Shown: one piece after another, positions 9,221 through 18,643 of the stretch
Layout of the letters: each line of letters opens with the position of its first letter
How positions within the stretch are numbered: position 1 is the stretch's first letter
Assembly (NCBI GenBank): GCA_963662395.1
Contig: OY759511.1
Location: 1,364,001-1,428,000, forward strand
Direction of reading: 5' to 3'
DNA from: JAPOXR01 sp963662395
GTDB lineage: Bacteria; Pseudomonadota; Alphaproteobacteria; Rhodobacterales; Rhodobacteraceae
Length of the DNA: 64,000 bases
Translations under genes and position numbers: made by a program
Notes under the pieces: generated by a model
Told to the model about the DNA's origin: nothing
Database searches by the model: none
What the model saw: the letters and a program-made list of their open reading frames with translations, nothing else

Positions 9221-10895
9221 ATGGCCCTCAGCGTCGATGTCATTCCCAACCGTTCTTCCCCGCCGGCCATCCTCCTGAGGGAAGCCTGGCGCGAAGGAAA
9301 GCGCATCCGCAGACGTGTCATCGCCAATCTGTCGAAGATGCCCCCTGACCTGGTCGAGACCATCCGGGCCCGGCTCGGGGGCGGGGTGGTGTTTTCCTCC
9401 CCGGATGCCGCACTCACCATCAGGCGCTCGCTGCCACATGGCCATGTGGCAGCAGTGCTGGGGATGATGACAAAGCTGGGCATGAGCCGGATCCTCCACC
9501 GCAAGGCAGCTCTCTCCCGAGACCGCTTCCAGCTCCCTCGGTGCCATCCTCGGTCTCGGCGAAGTCAGTGGAGGCGAGATGCCGGCCATGCTCGACTGGC
9601 TGCTGAAGCGCCAGCGCCGGATCGAGAAGAGCCTGGCCCGGCGGCACCTGACGGGAGGGACGCTCATCCTGCATGACGTCTCTTCAAGCTGTTTCGAGGG
9701 ACGATGCTGTCCGCTGGCCGCCTTCGGCCACAGCCGCGACGGCAAGCGGGGCAAGAAGCAGATCGTCTTCGGGATGCTGTGTTCGGAAGATGGCTGTCCG
9801 GTTGCAGTGGAGGTCCTTGCCGGCAATACCGCCGATCCGTCCACGGTGGCGGCGCAGGTGAAGAAGATCCGGGGACGCTTCGGCATCAGCCAGGTGGCGC
9901 TGGTCGGGGATCGGGGCATGCTCACCACCGCCCGCATCCGCGACGATCTGGAGCCGGCGGGGCTGGACCGGATCTCGGCGCTCCGGACCGGCGATCTTCG
10001 CCGGCTCCTGAAAGGCGCCCCGCCACCGCTGGTGCCGGAGGATCTGGAAGATGACGCGGTGGCCGGGATCACCGGACCGGAGTTTCCGGGCGAGCGGCTG
10101 ATGGTGTGCCTCGATCCGGGATTGCGGGAAGAGCGGCGCCGCAAGCGGGAGGAACTTCCGGCGGCCACCGGGAAGGTGCTGGCCGGCATTGCCGCTACCC
10201 ATGCCAGAGGCAAGAAGGGGCCGGCCAATCGTGAGCGGACATGGAAGGCAATCGGTCGCAAGGCGAACCGGCGCAAGGTGGAGAAGCATTTCGACGTCAC
10301 CGTCACCGATGACCGGATGGCATGGGAGCGCAATCCGGCGAGGATTGCTGCCGAGGCCCGCCTCGACGGCATCTGCGTCATGCGGACCAGCCTCGGGCCC
10401 GAGGCCATCGGCACCGAGGCGGCGGTCGAGGCATGCAGGCGCTTGTCCACGGTGGAGCGGGGCTTCCGCAACGCCAGGAGCGATCTCGGGATCCGCCCCA
10501 TCCATGTCCATGCGGCTGATCATGTACGGGGACATGTGTTCCCGTGCATGCCGGCCCTTCATGCCCGCTGGCAGATGCGGCGGGCGCTGGCGCCGCTGCT
10601 CTTCGAGGATGATGATCGGGAGGGCGCCCGGGCAGCACGGGCCTCGCCGGTGGCGAAGGCCGGGGTCTCGGAGAGTGCGAAATCCGGGGCCGGCAGCAAG
10701 ACGACTGCTGATGGCCATCCGGTGCACGGCTTCCGTACCTTGCTCGATGATCTGGCGACGCTGACACTGAACGAGGTGTCGCTGACGGGCAGTCCGGATC
10801 ATGCCTTCCCGCTATTGGCCAGATCGACGGCGCTGCAGGGACGTGCCTTCGAGCTCCTGGACATCGACCCGGCCCGGATGTTGCCATGCAGGTGA
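9221..10895 (+). pseudogene. IS1634-type transposase, frameshifted
   Basis: DDE transposase of the IS1634 group (IS4 superfamily). The first frame starts at 9221 after a GCGGAGAT ribosome site and reads DVIPNRSSPPAILLREAWREGK, then SLPHGHVAAVLGMM, the typical N-terminus. The match moves to another frame between about 9500 and 9580 and continues to 10895 with GTLILHDVSSSCFEG (first Asp), ALVGDRGMLTTARI (second Asp) and STVERGFRNARSDLGIRPI (Glu region). All catalytic segments survive, but the single-base shift breaks the product unless frameshifting rescues it. I could not define clean terminal inverted repeats. The element lies against the truncated 5' end of the GlxA-type regulator and probably caused that truncation. 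Confidence 0.8.
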
Positions 10896-11339
10896 CAGGT
10901 TGACCGACGAAGGCCGGGCTGGACAATCCTGGAAAATCAGCATGATGGCTCCGGATAACTGCTTGAGATGCTCCAGAAGTTCAGCTTAGCGCGTCCAGCA
11001 CCAGAGAAACCAGCGTAAGCGGAATTTTCTGTGTCAGGTAGACCCCCGACTGCACCGGACCGCGATCGTTGTGAGGCTGAACGGTATGGGAATTCCCGGT
11101 CGAGGGCGTGGTTGCCGCGTGCATTGGGTCAGGTGATCCCCGGAGAAGGCCGCCAGAACATTGTGGACGGCGCTGCGGTGCCGACCATCGCTGAATGGTT
11201 TGCCGACGCGACCGCGGCCCCGGGTGCGGGCAGATTAATTCTGGCGCAAAGAACGGGATTGGTTCTGGTCATGTGCTCCGAATGCGAGCAATAGTCGCAT
11301 TCGGAGCAGCGCACATCGGACAGGGATTTGTCAACGATG
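10896..11339. other. Gene-free spacer between IS1634-type element and puuE-like gene
   Basis: About 440 bp with no convincing gene. An 87-codon plus-strand frame at 11031-11294 has no recognisable motif and looks like debris. The first part is probably the right end of the IS1634-type element. The only structured item is the hairpin at 11275-11307. Confidence 0.5.
11275..11307. repeat. Perfect 13-bp stem hairpin
   Basis: GCTCCGAATGCGA, a 7-base loop GCAATAG, then the exact reverse complement of the first arm. It lies 33 bp past the stop of the minus-strand PuuE-like gene, where a terminator would be expected, but there is no T-run on either strand. It could be a terminator without a U-tract or the end of a mobile element. 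Confidence 0.6.
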
Positions 11340-12254
11340 CTAAGTTGGGGCCGGATGTCGCGCGATCCAGTGGCGCGCAATCTCCTCGCGGGTGGGAATC
11401 CAGACTTTGTCATGCGTCAGGACATAATCAAGGAACCGCTCTAACGCAGCGATGCGCCCTGGCCGGCCAACGATCCGGGGATGCAGGCTCACGGTCATCA
11501 TCCGGGGATGTGCCTCGCCCTCGCGATAAAGTACGTCGAAACTGTCACGCAGATAGACCTCATAGTGGCCGCCATACGCGAATCCGTTCGCATGGACGAA
11601 TTTTGAATCGTTGGTATCGAACTGATGGGGGATCACGAGGTGATTGCGGCCTGACACCCGCTCCCAATAAGGCAGATCGTCGGAAAGTGAATCACTGTCG
11701 TAGAGAAATCCGCCTTCTTCGACGACCAGCCGTCGCGTATTCATACTTGGCCGCCCCGTGCACCAACCAAGCGGCCGCTTCCCACAGATCCGGGTGATTG
11801 ATTCGATGGCGAGACCCATGTGGTCCCGCTCGACCTGCTCGGGCACGGCGGCATAATCGATCCACTTGTGGCCATGCGCAATTATTTCATAGCCTGCCGC
11901 AACTGCGGCCTCGGCGGCAGCCGGATTTCGTTCGATTGCCATACCCACGGCATAGACGGTCGCGGTAAGTTCGCGTTCTTGCAAAGCCCGCAAGACGCGC
12001 CAGTATCCTGCCCGGCTGCCAAACTCGTACATCGATTCTATGTTTGGCTCGCGTCCGCCCACCACGGGCGACAGGCCCGCCACCTCGGACAGGATCGATT
12101 CCGATTGTCCATCTCCGTGCAGGATGCTGTTTTCGCCGCCTTCCTCGACACCTACGACCAGAGACACGCAAATCTGCGCGCCTCCCGGCCAGTTGGCCTT
12201 TGGCGGCACCGGCCCATAGCCAACGAGGTCGCGGGGATACTCTTCTTCGGACAT
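11340..12254 (-). CDS. PuuE-like allantoinase (polysaccharide deacetylase fold)
   Basis: NodB-fold hydrolase most like the metal-independent allantoinase PuuE, which opens the hydantoin ring of allantoin. Diagnostic stretches are VEEGGENSILHGDGQSES near the N-terminus, IIAHGHKWIDYAAVPEQVE, GKRPLGWCTGRPSMNTRRLV, DSDSLSDDLPYW and SLHPRIVGRPGRIAAL near the C-terminus. The start at 12254 (ATG after AAAGGAG) is preferred over the long form. It is transcribed away from the fused ABC ATPase gene, leaving about 150 bp of divergent promoter region. A dihydropyrimidinase gene 3.7 kb away also acts on cyclic amides, which supports a role in ureide or hydantoin catabolism. The true substrate may differ from allantoin. 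Confidence 0.82.
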   Translation of the reverse strand: MSEEEYPRDLVGYGPVPPKANWPGGAQICVSLVVGVEEGGENSILHGDGQSESILSEVAGLSPVVGGREPNIESMYEFGSRAGYWRVLRALQERELTATVYAVGMAIERNPAAAEAAVAAGYEIIAHGHKWIDYAAVPEQVERDHMGLAIESITRICGKRPLGWCTGRPSMNTRRLVVEEGGFLYDSDSLSDDLPYWERVSGRNHLVIPHQFDTNDSKFVHANGFAYGGHYEVYLRDSFDVLYREGEAHPRMMTVSLHPRIVGRPGRIAALERFLDYVLTHDKVWIPTREEIARHWIARHPAPT

Positions 12255-12406
12255 TCTGGCGGCTCCTTTGCGCGGCCCGTGTGTTGCATTCGGGCACTCT
12301 CCGCAAGACACAATACAATGCAACGTCTTACCGGACCGCCGGTCAATGCTTGCAATATCCAATGTGATTCCGTCAACTAAGGCCAGCCGAGGCGATCCTG
12401 CGTCGG

Positions 12407-14527
12407 TTGCGCACCCGGAGAGCCGTCATCGAGCCTGTCCTGAATATCACCGATCTCTCTATCAGCTTCATGACCCATGCGATCGAAATTCCGGCGGTAG
12501 CCGGGTTCAACTGCACGGTTATGCCGGGCGAAATTGTTGGTCTTGTTGGCGAATCCGGATGCGGCAAGTCAACCGTCGCGCTTGCGGTGATGCAATATCT
12601 CAGCCGCGCAGGGCGAATTACCGGTGGCAGCGTCCGGTTCTTGGGCGAAGATCTCGTCACGGCCTCGAAACAGCGGTTGTTGCAGATCCGCGGCTCGGAA
12701 ATCTCGATGGTTTATCAAGAGCCCAGTTCCTCGCTAAACCCGTCGATGAAGATCGGCAGACAACTGAGCGAGGTTCCCATAGTCCATTTCGGAACCTCGC
12801 GGGAAGATGCCGAGCGGCAGGCCCGCGACATGTTGGAAGCCGTGCGGCTGCCTGATCCCGACCGGCTCATGCACTCTTACCCGCACCAGATTTCGGGCGG
12901 CCAGCAACAGCGGGTGGTCATTGCGATGGCGCTGCTGGCCAAACCCAAGCTGCTTTTGATGGACGAGCCGACAACCGCGCTCGACGTGACGGTCGAGGCC
13001 GGGATCATCGACCTGATCCGCGATCTGAGCTCGCAGTTTGGGGCGTCGATCCTGTTCATCAGTCACAATCTTGGGCTTGTGCGACGTACTTGCAACCGCA
13101 TTGTGGTTATGTATTCCGGCCAGGCGGTCGAAAGCGGGACGACTCTGGACGTCTTTGACCGCACGCGTCATCCCTACACCCAGGGTCTGCTTCGCTCATT
13201 GCCGGTGCCAGATGCGGACAAATGCGGTCATACGCTACGCACGATTCCCGGGCAGGTACCACTGCCATTCGAACGCCCCCCCGGGTGCGCCTTTGGCCCG
13301 CGTTGCGACCACTTCGTTGCCGGCCAGTGCGACAGCGCGCCCGTGGAAATGCGCTCATTGCCGGGAACCAAATACCACACCGCGCGATGCCTGCGTCTTG
13401 CAGAGATCGACTGGACCGCGAAAGACAAGGTCAAGCCTGTCGGGCGGGCGCCCGAAAGCAACGAGATGCTGATCGAGTTCGACGCACTGGTCAAACACTA
13501 CGAACAGCACGGCAGCTTTCTGTCCGGGTCCAGACAGCGCGTGGTGCGTGCCGTGGACGGCGTCAGTTTTTCCGCCAGAAAGGGCCAGACCCTTGCGCTG
13601 GTGGGAGAATCGGGATGTGGAAAGTCGACGCTGGCCAAAGTGCTGACCGGGCTGGAAGTTGCCACAAGGGGTTCCATCCGGTTTGACGGAGACGAGATCG
13701 CCGCGACGGCCGTCCGCAAACGCGACCGCGAACTGGTGCGCAACATCCAGATGATCTTTCAGAACCCCTTCGACACGCTGAACCCCAAGCGCACAATTGG
13801 CGCGCAGGTGGCGCGTGTTCTGAAAAAGTTCGGTATAGGTGACAGTCACGCGAATCGTGCAACCAAGGTCGATGCGATCTTCGACAGCGTGCGCCTACCA
13901 CGCGAATTCGCCAAGAGACTGCCGAGGCAATTGTCCGGTGGCCAGAAACAGCGTGTGGCCATCGCCCGCGCTTTCGCGGGCGACCCGCGCGTCGTGGTCG
14001 CAGACGAGCCGGTATCGGCGCTGGATGCCTCTGTTCAGGCAGCGGTCACTGAACTGCTGACGGCAGTACAGGTCGATCATGGAACAACGTTGATCTTCAT
14101 CAGCCACGACCTGGGACTCGTCCATCATCTGGCCGACTGGGTCGTCGTTATGTATCTGGGCCATATTGTGGAACAGGGTCCTACGGCAGACGTGTTTGCA
14201 CCACCGTATCATCCATATACGGAATCTCTGCTATCTGCGGTGCCCATCGCCGACAATCGGGTGGAACAGACGCGCATTCTGCTCGAAGGTGATATTCCGT
14301 CGGCGCAAAATCCACCATCGGGATGCCCTTTCCAGACGCGGTGCCCGCGCAAGACGCAGGCACAAGACGAAGCGGGCCGGGCCATCTGCGAAACCGAGAT
14401 GCCCTCGATGCGTGAGATTGGTGATCAGCATGTCTTGAAGTGCCACCTGACACAGAACGCGCTTGATTTAATGAAACCGGTAATCCGCCTTCGTGACGCG
14501 CCGGTCGCTTCACCCGAGGCGCGGTGA
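12407..14527 (+). CDS. Fused dual ABC ATPase, peptide/nickel-type (DppD-DppF fusion)
   Basis: A 706-aa protein with two complete ATP-binding cassettes, supplying both ATPase halves of an oligopeptide/dipeptide-type importer. Domain 1 has Walker A GESGCGKST near residue 48, signature SGGQQQR, Walker B LLLMDEPTTALD and a C-terminal oligopeptide motif with Cys residues (PPGCAFGPRCDHF). Domain 2 repeats the pattern: GESGCGKST near 400, SGGQKQRVAIARA, VVADEPVSALD, then PSGCPFQTRCPRK. The start is an apparent TTG at 12407 and is uncertain. The partner permeases and binding protein are at 23634-27286; the two MFS/hydantoinase genes and about 5 kb of mobile DNA now lie between them. Its end overlaps the convergent MFS gene by 18 bp. 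Confidence 0.9.
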   Translation: MRTRRAVIEPVLNITDLSISFMTHAIEIPAVAGFNCTVMPGEIVGLVGESGCGKSTVALAVMQYLSRAGRITGGSVRFLGEDLVTASKQRLLQIRGSEISMVYQEPSSSLNPSMKIGRQLSEVPIVHFGTSREDAERQARDMLEAVRLPDPDRLMHSYPHQISGGQQQRVVIAMALLAKPKLLLMDEPTTALDVTVEAGIIDLIRDLSSQFGASILFISHNLGLVRRTCNRIVVMYSGQAVESGTTLDVFDRTRHPYTQGLLRSLPVPDADKCGHTLRTIPGQVPLPFERPPGCAFGPRCDHFVAGQCDSAPVEMRSLPGTKYHTARCLRLAEIDWTAKDKVKPVGRAPESNEMLIEFDALVKHYEQHGSFLSGSRQRVVRAVDGVSFSARKGQTLALVGESGCGKSTLAKVLTGLEVATRGSIRFDGDEIAATAVRKRDRELVRNIQMIFQNPFDTLNPKRTIGAQVARVLKKFGIGDSHANRATKVDAIFDSVRLPREFAKRLPRQLSGGQKQRVAIARAFAGDPRVVVADEPVSALDASVQAAVTELLTAVQVDHGTTLIFISHDLGLVHHLADWVVVMYLGHIVEQGPTADVFAPPYHPYTESLLSAVPIADNRVEQTRILLEGDIPSAQNPPSGCPFQTRCPRKTQAQDEAGRAICETEMPSMREIGDQHVLKCHLTQNALDLMKPVIRLRDAPVASPEAR

Positions 14528-15751
14528 GGCCGTCACCAACGGCAAGTGTGTCCGCGCTTCGCGAATTGCAGCCCAGACCAGCAAATTCGCCGCGACAAAA
14601 TATGCGCAGATGCCAATCATCTGCTGGGGAAACGTCAGGCCAAAATCAATCAAGGCGCCCGAGATACCAGGGCCGACCGCGCTTCCAAGGACCATGACAC
14701 TGGCAGAAACGGCCTTGATTGCACCTATGTGACGCGTGCCAAAAAACTCTGCCCAAATTGCGGTCGGCAAAGTCGCCTGAATGCCGTATGCAATCCCAAG
14801 TATCACCATGCCAACAGCAGCCATCGTCAAAGAATCTGCAAGCCCGATGACCAAGAACGCCAGTGCAATGGGCAACAGATAAACAGTTGCCAGACGCGCA
14901 GATCCAAACCGGTCTATTGCCTGTCCCGATATCACGGTGCTGACAATGGAAACGGCCGCCAAGATAGGAATCAGTGCCAAATATTCGACCAACGGCCAGC
15001 CTTTGACCGCGGCAATATGCACCTGCTGAAAAAACAGCGCCGTCCCCCAGGCAGATGGCCCCAAGATCATCGGGAAAAGCATCCAGAATAGCCGCGACCG
15101 CAGAACTTCGGATCTGGTCCAGTGCCGACCATCCATACCCGCGGTGCTGGATGTCTCGATATGCGATTGCGGTGTGCGCTCGGCAGACAAAAGCCATAGG
15201 ATCACGGGAAATGTGAGCATCAAAGGCACTGCAGACAAGACCCAAACCGCGCGCCACGACATGATCCCGAACAATAACGCGACCACCACCGGAAACGTCG
15301 CCGTCCCCACGGCTAGACCCAATGCCGAAATTGACAGCGCCAATCCACGTCGGGCGGCAAACCAGCGCGCCATTGCCACAACCGACAACTGGGTCATCAT
15401 TCCCTGTCCCAGAAGCCTTAGTAGAAATACAATTACGATCAGCCCGACAATCGTCGGGTTTGCCGCCATAGCCAGGCAGACAAGTGCCAATCCGGGCATA
15501 ACGATCCAGGCAAGTGCGCGTACACGAAATATGTCGGCCAGCCCGCCGGCCCAAAACATGACGATCGCAGAAGCGGTTGTGCTCAGGGTATAAATCCCGC
15601 CCCACTGGCCGTCGCTGAGACCATAGGTTCCCATGATCTGGGCAGCGAATATCGCAATGAAGAATGTCTGACCGTAGGACGATGAGAACGACAACAATCC
15701 GCCGACGGACAGAAAGCGGGCGTTCTCACGGAGAAATTCCAAATGAGACAT
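14510..15751 (-). CDS. MFS transporter
   Basis: Major facilitator of 413 aa with about twelve hydrophobic segments in two six-helix halves, split by a hydrophilic loop around residues 200-225 (SAERTPQSHIETSSTAGMDG). The loop between helices 2 and 3 has the MFS-type GGLADIFRVR signature, echoed in the second half by GQAIDRFGSAR. It resembles monocarboxylate/oxalate-formate antiporter-type carriers, but the substrate is not readable. It is downstream of the hydantoinase gene on the same strand and may export or import a product of that enzyme. The end converges with the fused ABC ATPase gene. Confidence 0.88.
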   Translation of the reverse strand: MSHLEFLRENARFLSVGGLLSFSSSYGQTFFIAIFAAQIMGTYGLSDGQWGGIYTLSTTASAIVMFWAGGLADIFRVRALAWIVMPGLALVCLAMAANPTIVGLIVIVFLLRLLGQGMMTQLSVVAMARWFAARRGLALSISALGLAVGTATFPVVVALLFGIMSWRAVWVLSAVPLMLTFPVILWLLSAERTPQSHIETSSTAGMDGRHWTRSEVLRSRLFWMLFPMILGPSAWGTALFFQQVHIAAVKGWPLVEYLALIPILAAVSIVSTVISGQAIDRFGSARLATVYLLPIALAFLVIGLADSLTMAAVGMVILGIAYGIQATLPTAIWAEFFGTRHIGAIKAVSASVMVLGSAVGPGISGALIDFGLTFPQQMIGICAYFVAANLLVWAAIREARTHLPLVTASPRLG

Positions 15752-15916
15752 GTCGCCCTCTGTCTGCTTCTTTTTGTCGAATGAAAAGAGACCATCGCCG
15801 CGCGAAGAACATGTAGCGGCTCACGTCTGCCCTGTACAAAATGCTTGCTGGGATCGAATTGTCGATCTTTCGCTCAGCTTCGCTAATCAAAGCGACCTGA
15901 TCGTCCAGACGCACAT

Positions 15917-17353
15917 TCAGCCAGCGAACCGCGCCAGATACGCGCCGTGATTCTGTGATCCTAGAAATTGATCACCGTCAACGATCATCCTGCCACGACT
16001 GAAGGTTCTTTCCACCTTACCTTCGACTTCCCAACCTTCCCAAACGGAATAGTCGGTGTTCGAATGCAGACCCTCCACGCTGTAGAAGTGGCGTGCATTT
16101 GGATCGAAAATAACGATATCGGCATCATACCCAGGAAGCAGCCGTCCCTTGGTTGCCAGATCGAAAATCCGGGCCGGCGTCGTGCAGCACACGTCCACCC
16201 ACCGTTCCAGACTAAGGCGACCTTTCCTGACTCCCTCAGAGTAAAGTAGCGGAAACCGGGTTTCCACACCGCCGGGCGGCAGCACGGGCATCAACCGGTT
16301 GCCTTCGGCGTCTCTCGGCGTGTCGGGCGTTGCCGGCGGCGCCTTGACGTCGTGCCCGAAGTAGGCGGCAATCTCGCGGGCCTGATCTTCGGGCACAAGA
16401 CGCATGGCGGCGTGGTCGGTCGACGCGATGTCGAGGGCGCCTCCCTGAAGGCCGCGCCAGAGCGCATCGCAGTGCTGCGCGTCCCGGATCGGCGGGGTCA
16501 GAAGGAATGGCAAAGCCGCCACCTGATTCCCAGCATAGACCTCATCGGTATGGGTCAGCCACGCCAATCCTGCCTCGCCATAGGCCCGCAACCCCCGCTC
16601 CTTCGCGGCACGGATGGCTGCAACTCCCTCGGTGCAGGTGTTGTGAAAGATCAGGGTGCGACCATCGGCGGTTTCTGTCATTGCCATTGCCAGTGCGATT
16701 GCGGCAGCTTCGGCGGCAGCCGGGTAGTTGCGAATGAAATCGGAGATGTTCCGTCGTCCCTCGGCCGCCGCTCGGCGACGCATTTCCAGGATAACCCCCT
16801 GATTTTCAGCGTGAACAATGGACAGCCCACCCAACCCGGCGACTTCGAACATACCACGCTGCAAGAACGCGTCCGGTATACCCCAACCGGGGATGGCCAT
16901 GAACCACTTAAAGCTTGAAATCCCGCGCGCCACGATCGCCGGAATCTCGGCCAATCGCTCCTCGATCGGCTCGCGAATATTCATGTGAAAGGCGAAATCG
17001 ACGCAGCTTTGCCCCTCGGCCAATGCCATTCGCGTATCCAGTTCATCAGTCAGCGTCCGTCCGTATTCTGCCTGCACTTGATCGATGATTGTGGTCGTCC
17101 CTCCAAAAGCTGCAGCGACCGAGCCTGTAGCGAACGTATCGTCGTAGCAAAATGCGTCCCTTTCGGTCCGCATATGCACATGGCCATCGATGGCGCCGGG
17201 GACCACGTATTTGCCACCGGCGTCGATCTCTTTTATGCCACGAAGCTCAGTGCCTATGGCCGCAATCCGTTCGCCGGAAATTGCGATGTCGGAGGAATTG
17301 GTGCCGGACGGGTCAATCAGCACTCCGTTGCGGATTACGAAATCGTATTCCAT
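15917..17353 (-). CDS. Dihydropyrimidinase / D-hydantoinase family amidohydrolase
   Basis: Cyclic-amide hydrolase with a binuclear metal centre that opens dihydropyrimidine or hydantoin rings. Metal-site residues are visible: HVH in GAIDGHVHMRT, the carbamylated Lys in SSFKWFMAIPG, His in LSIVHAENQG, His in LIFHNTC, and Asp in STDHAAM. The start at 17353 (MEYDFVIRNGVLIDPSG) follows GGGGGA. The length of 478 aa fits the family. Together with the PuuE-like allantoinase it points to a ureide, hydantoin or pyrimidine substrate for the island. Its first codons and its promoter lie at the left copy of the 331-bp repeat. A duplicate of that promoter region sits in front of the intact oxygenase gene, now 5 kb away. 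Confidence 0.9.
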   Translation of the reverse strand: MEYDFVIRNGVLIDPSGTNSSDIAISGERIAAIGTELRGIKEIDAGGKYVVPGAIDGHVHMRTERDAFCYDDTFATGSVAAAFGGTTTIIDQVQAEYGRTLTDELDTRMALAEGQSCVDFAFHMNIREPIEERLAEIPAIVARGISSFKWFMAIPGWGIPDAFLQRGMFEVAGLGGLSIVHAENQGVILEMRRRAAAEGRRNISDFIRNYPAAAEAAAIALAMAMTETADGRTLIFHNTCTEGVAAIRAAKERGLRAYGEAGLAWLTHTDEVYAGNQVAALPFLLTPPIRDAQHCDALWRGLQGGALDIASTDHAAMRLVPEDQAREIAAYFGHDVKAPPATPDTPRDAEGNRLMPVLPPGGVETRFPLLYSEGVRKGRLSLERWVDVCCTTPARIFDLATKGRLLPGYDADIVIFDPNARHFYSVEGLHSNTDYSVWEGWEVEGKVERTFSRGRMIVDGDQFLGSQNHGAYLARFAG

Positions 17354-17366
17354 GGCACAAATCCCC

Positions 17367-17697
17367 CATTTTGGTCTCAGCAATGTTAGGCTTGTACACC
17401 GCAAGATGCACTCCGAGTCCGACCAGATCCGCCCGAAAGAGTCGCCTGCAGCGGGTCCGGTAGATCAAAACGGACAGTAAGTTAAGAAATGTTGTTCATA
17501 AGATCTGGCCACCGCGAAGGCTCATTCCGATGACGGTAGTGCCAACAGTTGATCTGGATCGATTTGTGCATGGCGGCGGCGCTGACCGCAAGGCAGTCGC
17601 CACCGAGACCGACCGGATCTGCCGGGATATCGGGTTTCTCTGCATCCTAGGTCATGGCGTACCGGACGAGGTCACTCAGGCCGTCTACGACATCTCT
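17367..17697. repeat. 331-bp perfect direct repeat, left copy
   Basis: Identical, base for base as far as I compared, to 22388-22718. It contains the intergenic region upstream of the hydantoinase gene and the first 56 codons of the 2OG-Fe(II) oxygenase. The 4.69 kb between the copies is mobile-element debris. The original order was evidently hydantoinase (-), shared promoter, oxygenase (+). Confidence 0.97.
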
Positions 17698-17718
17698 CAT
17701 ACCAATCCAACCAAATAG
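17530..17718 (+). pseudogene. 5' fragment of 2OG-Fe(II) oxygenase gene (duplicated)
   Basis: Begins at the same ATG as the intact gene at 22551 and matches it exactly for 56 codons (through AVYDIS). It then runs into foreign sequence, adds HTNPTK and stops. It is a by-product of the 331-bp duplication. It has a promoter region and start codon, so a short peptide could be made, but no function is expected. Confidence 0.95.
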
Positions 17719-17925
17719 AGACTCGGAACAACGTAGCAACTTCATCTGGCGTTCCGGCCCATGGTGTTGCGTGTGATCGACTCTGTCTTCCTGTAATCCG
17801 TGTTTGCCAACAGGCAGAAGGAGGCCGACATGTGCACAGGGATCAGGATCCCGCCCGCCAGCCGCACAGCAAATGATTCACGGCAGGTGGCCGGGAGGCA
17901 CAGATTCCGCCACTCTCGCCACCGC

Positions 17926-18597
17926 ATGCGGGCGGTCGCACTGGTAATCGATGCCGGCCCCGATGCGGATGCCGGCGAGCCCTGAAGCCGGACGCTCGGC
18001 GATCTGCGGGAGCGGGTCCCGGCTCTCTTCGGCGTGCACTACACCATCGAGGGGGTGCGCCGGCTGATTCGCCGCCTCTGCTTCCGCCTGCTCTCGGGGC
18101 GGCCCATCCATCCGCAGGCGGATCCCGAGGCGCAGGAGGAATTCCGGCGCAATTTCAGCAATCCGGCCAGGCAGGCCATCCCGGGCGATGTCTCGCCCGG
18201 AGATGTGCCGGTCCATTTCCAGGACGAGACAAGAATTGGCCGGAAGGGCATGCTCTCAAGGGTGTGGGCAATACCGGGGACCCGGCCGCGCATTCGGCGC
18301 GATTACCGCTACGGCTACTGCTGTCTCTTCTCGGCATTCTGCCTGCAGACCGGCACCGCAATCGGCCATGTCTGCGAGCGGGCCAATCGCGGGGAGATGA
18401 GCCGCCATCCTGCCGATATCGGCGAGAAAATCCCCGAGGGCAAGCATGCGCTCGTGATCGCCGGCGGTGCCGGTTGCCGCCATACTCCCCGGAGACGGTG
18501 TTCACGGTGCTCAAGCATCGCCACCTCGCCAACCGGGTGTTCGACAGCGCCGGGGATGTCACGCGGGTGGTCCGGGAGGTCCCGGACCTATCAATAA
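17926..18597 (+). pseudogene. IS630-family transposase remnant
   Basis: Decayed DDE transposase. MRAVALVID, the usual start, is followed at once by AGPDADAGEP and a stop, so the N-terminal helix-turn-helix region has an internal deletion. The match resumes with FGVHYTIEGVRRLIRRLCFR and RPIHPQADPEAQEEFRRNF. It continues with VHFQDETRIGRKGML (first catalytic Asp), RVWAIPGTRPRIRRDYRYGYCCLF and EGKHALVIAGGAG, where the second Asp position is lost. The C-terminal part is frameshifted (TVFTVLKHRHLANRVF is in another frame). It is not functional. Confidence 0.85.
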
Positions 18598-18643
18598 CAC
18601 ACACCTGACTCCGGGCCGCATTCCATGCGATCCGCCCGGTCAT

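Noticed and set aside
9188..10802. Long minus-strand frames over the IS1634-type transposase
   Set aside because: They are shadows of the transposase frame; the plus strand has the catalytic motifs.
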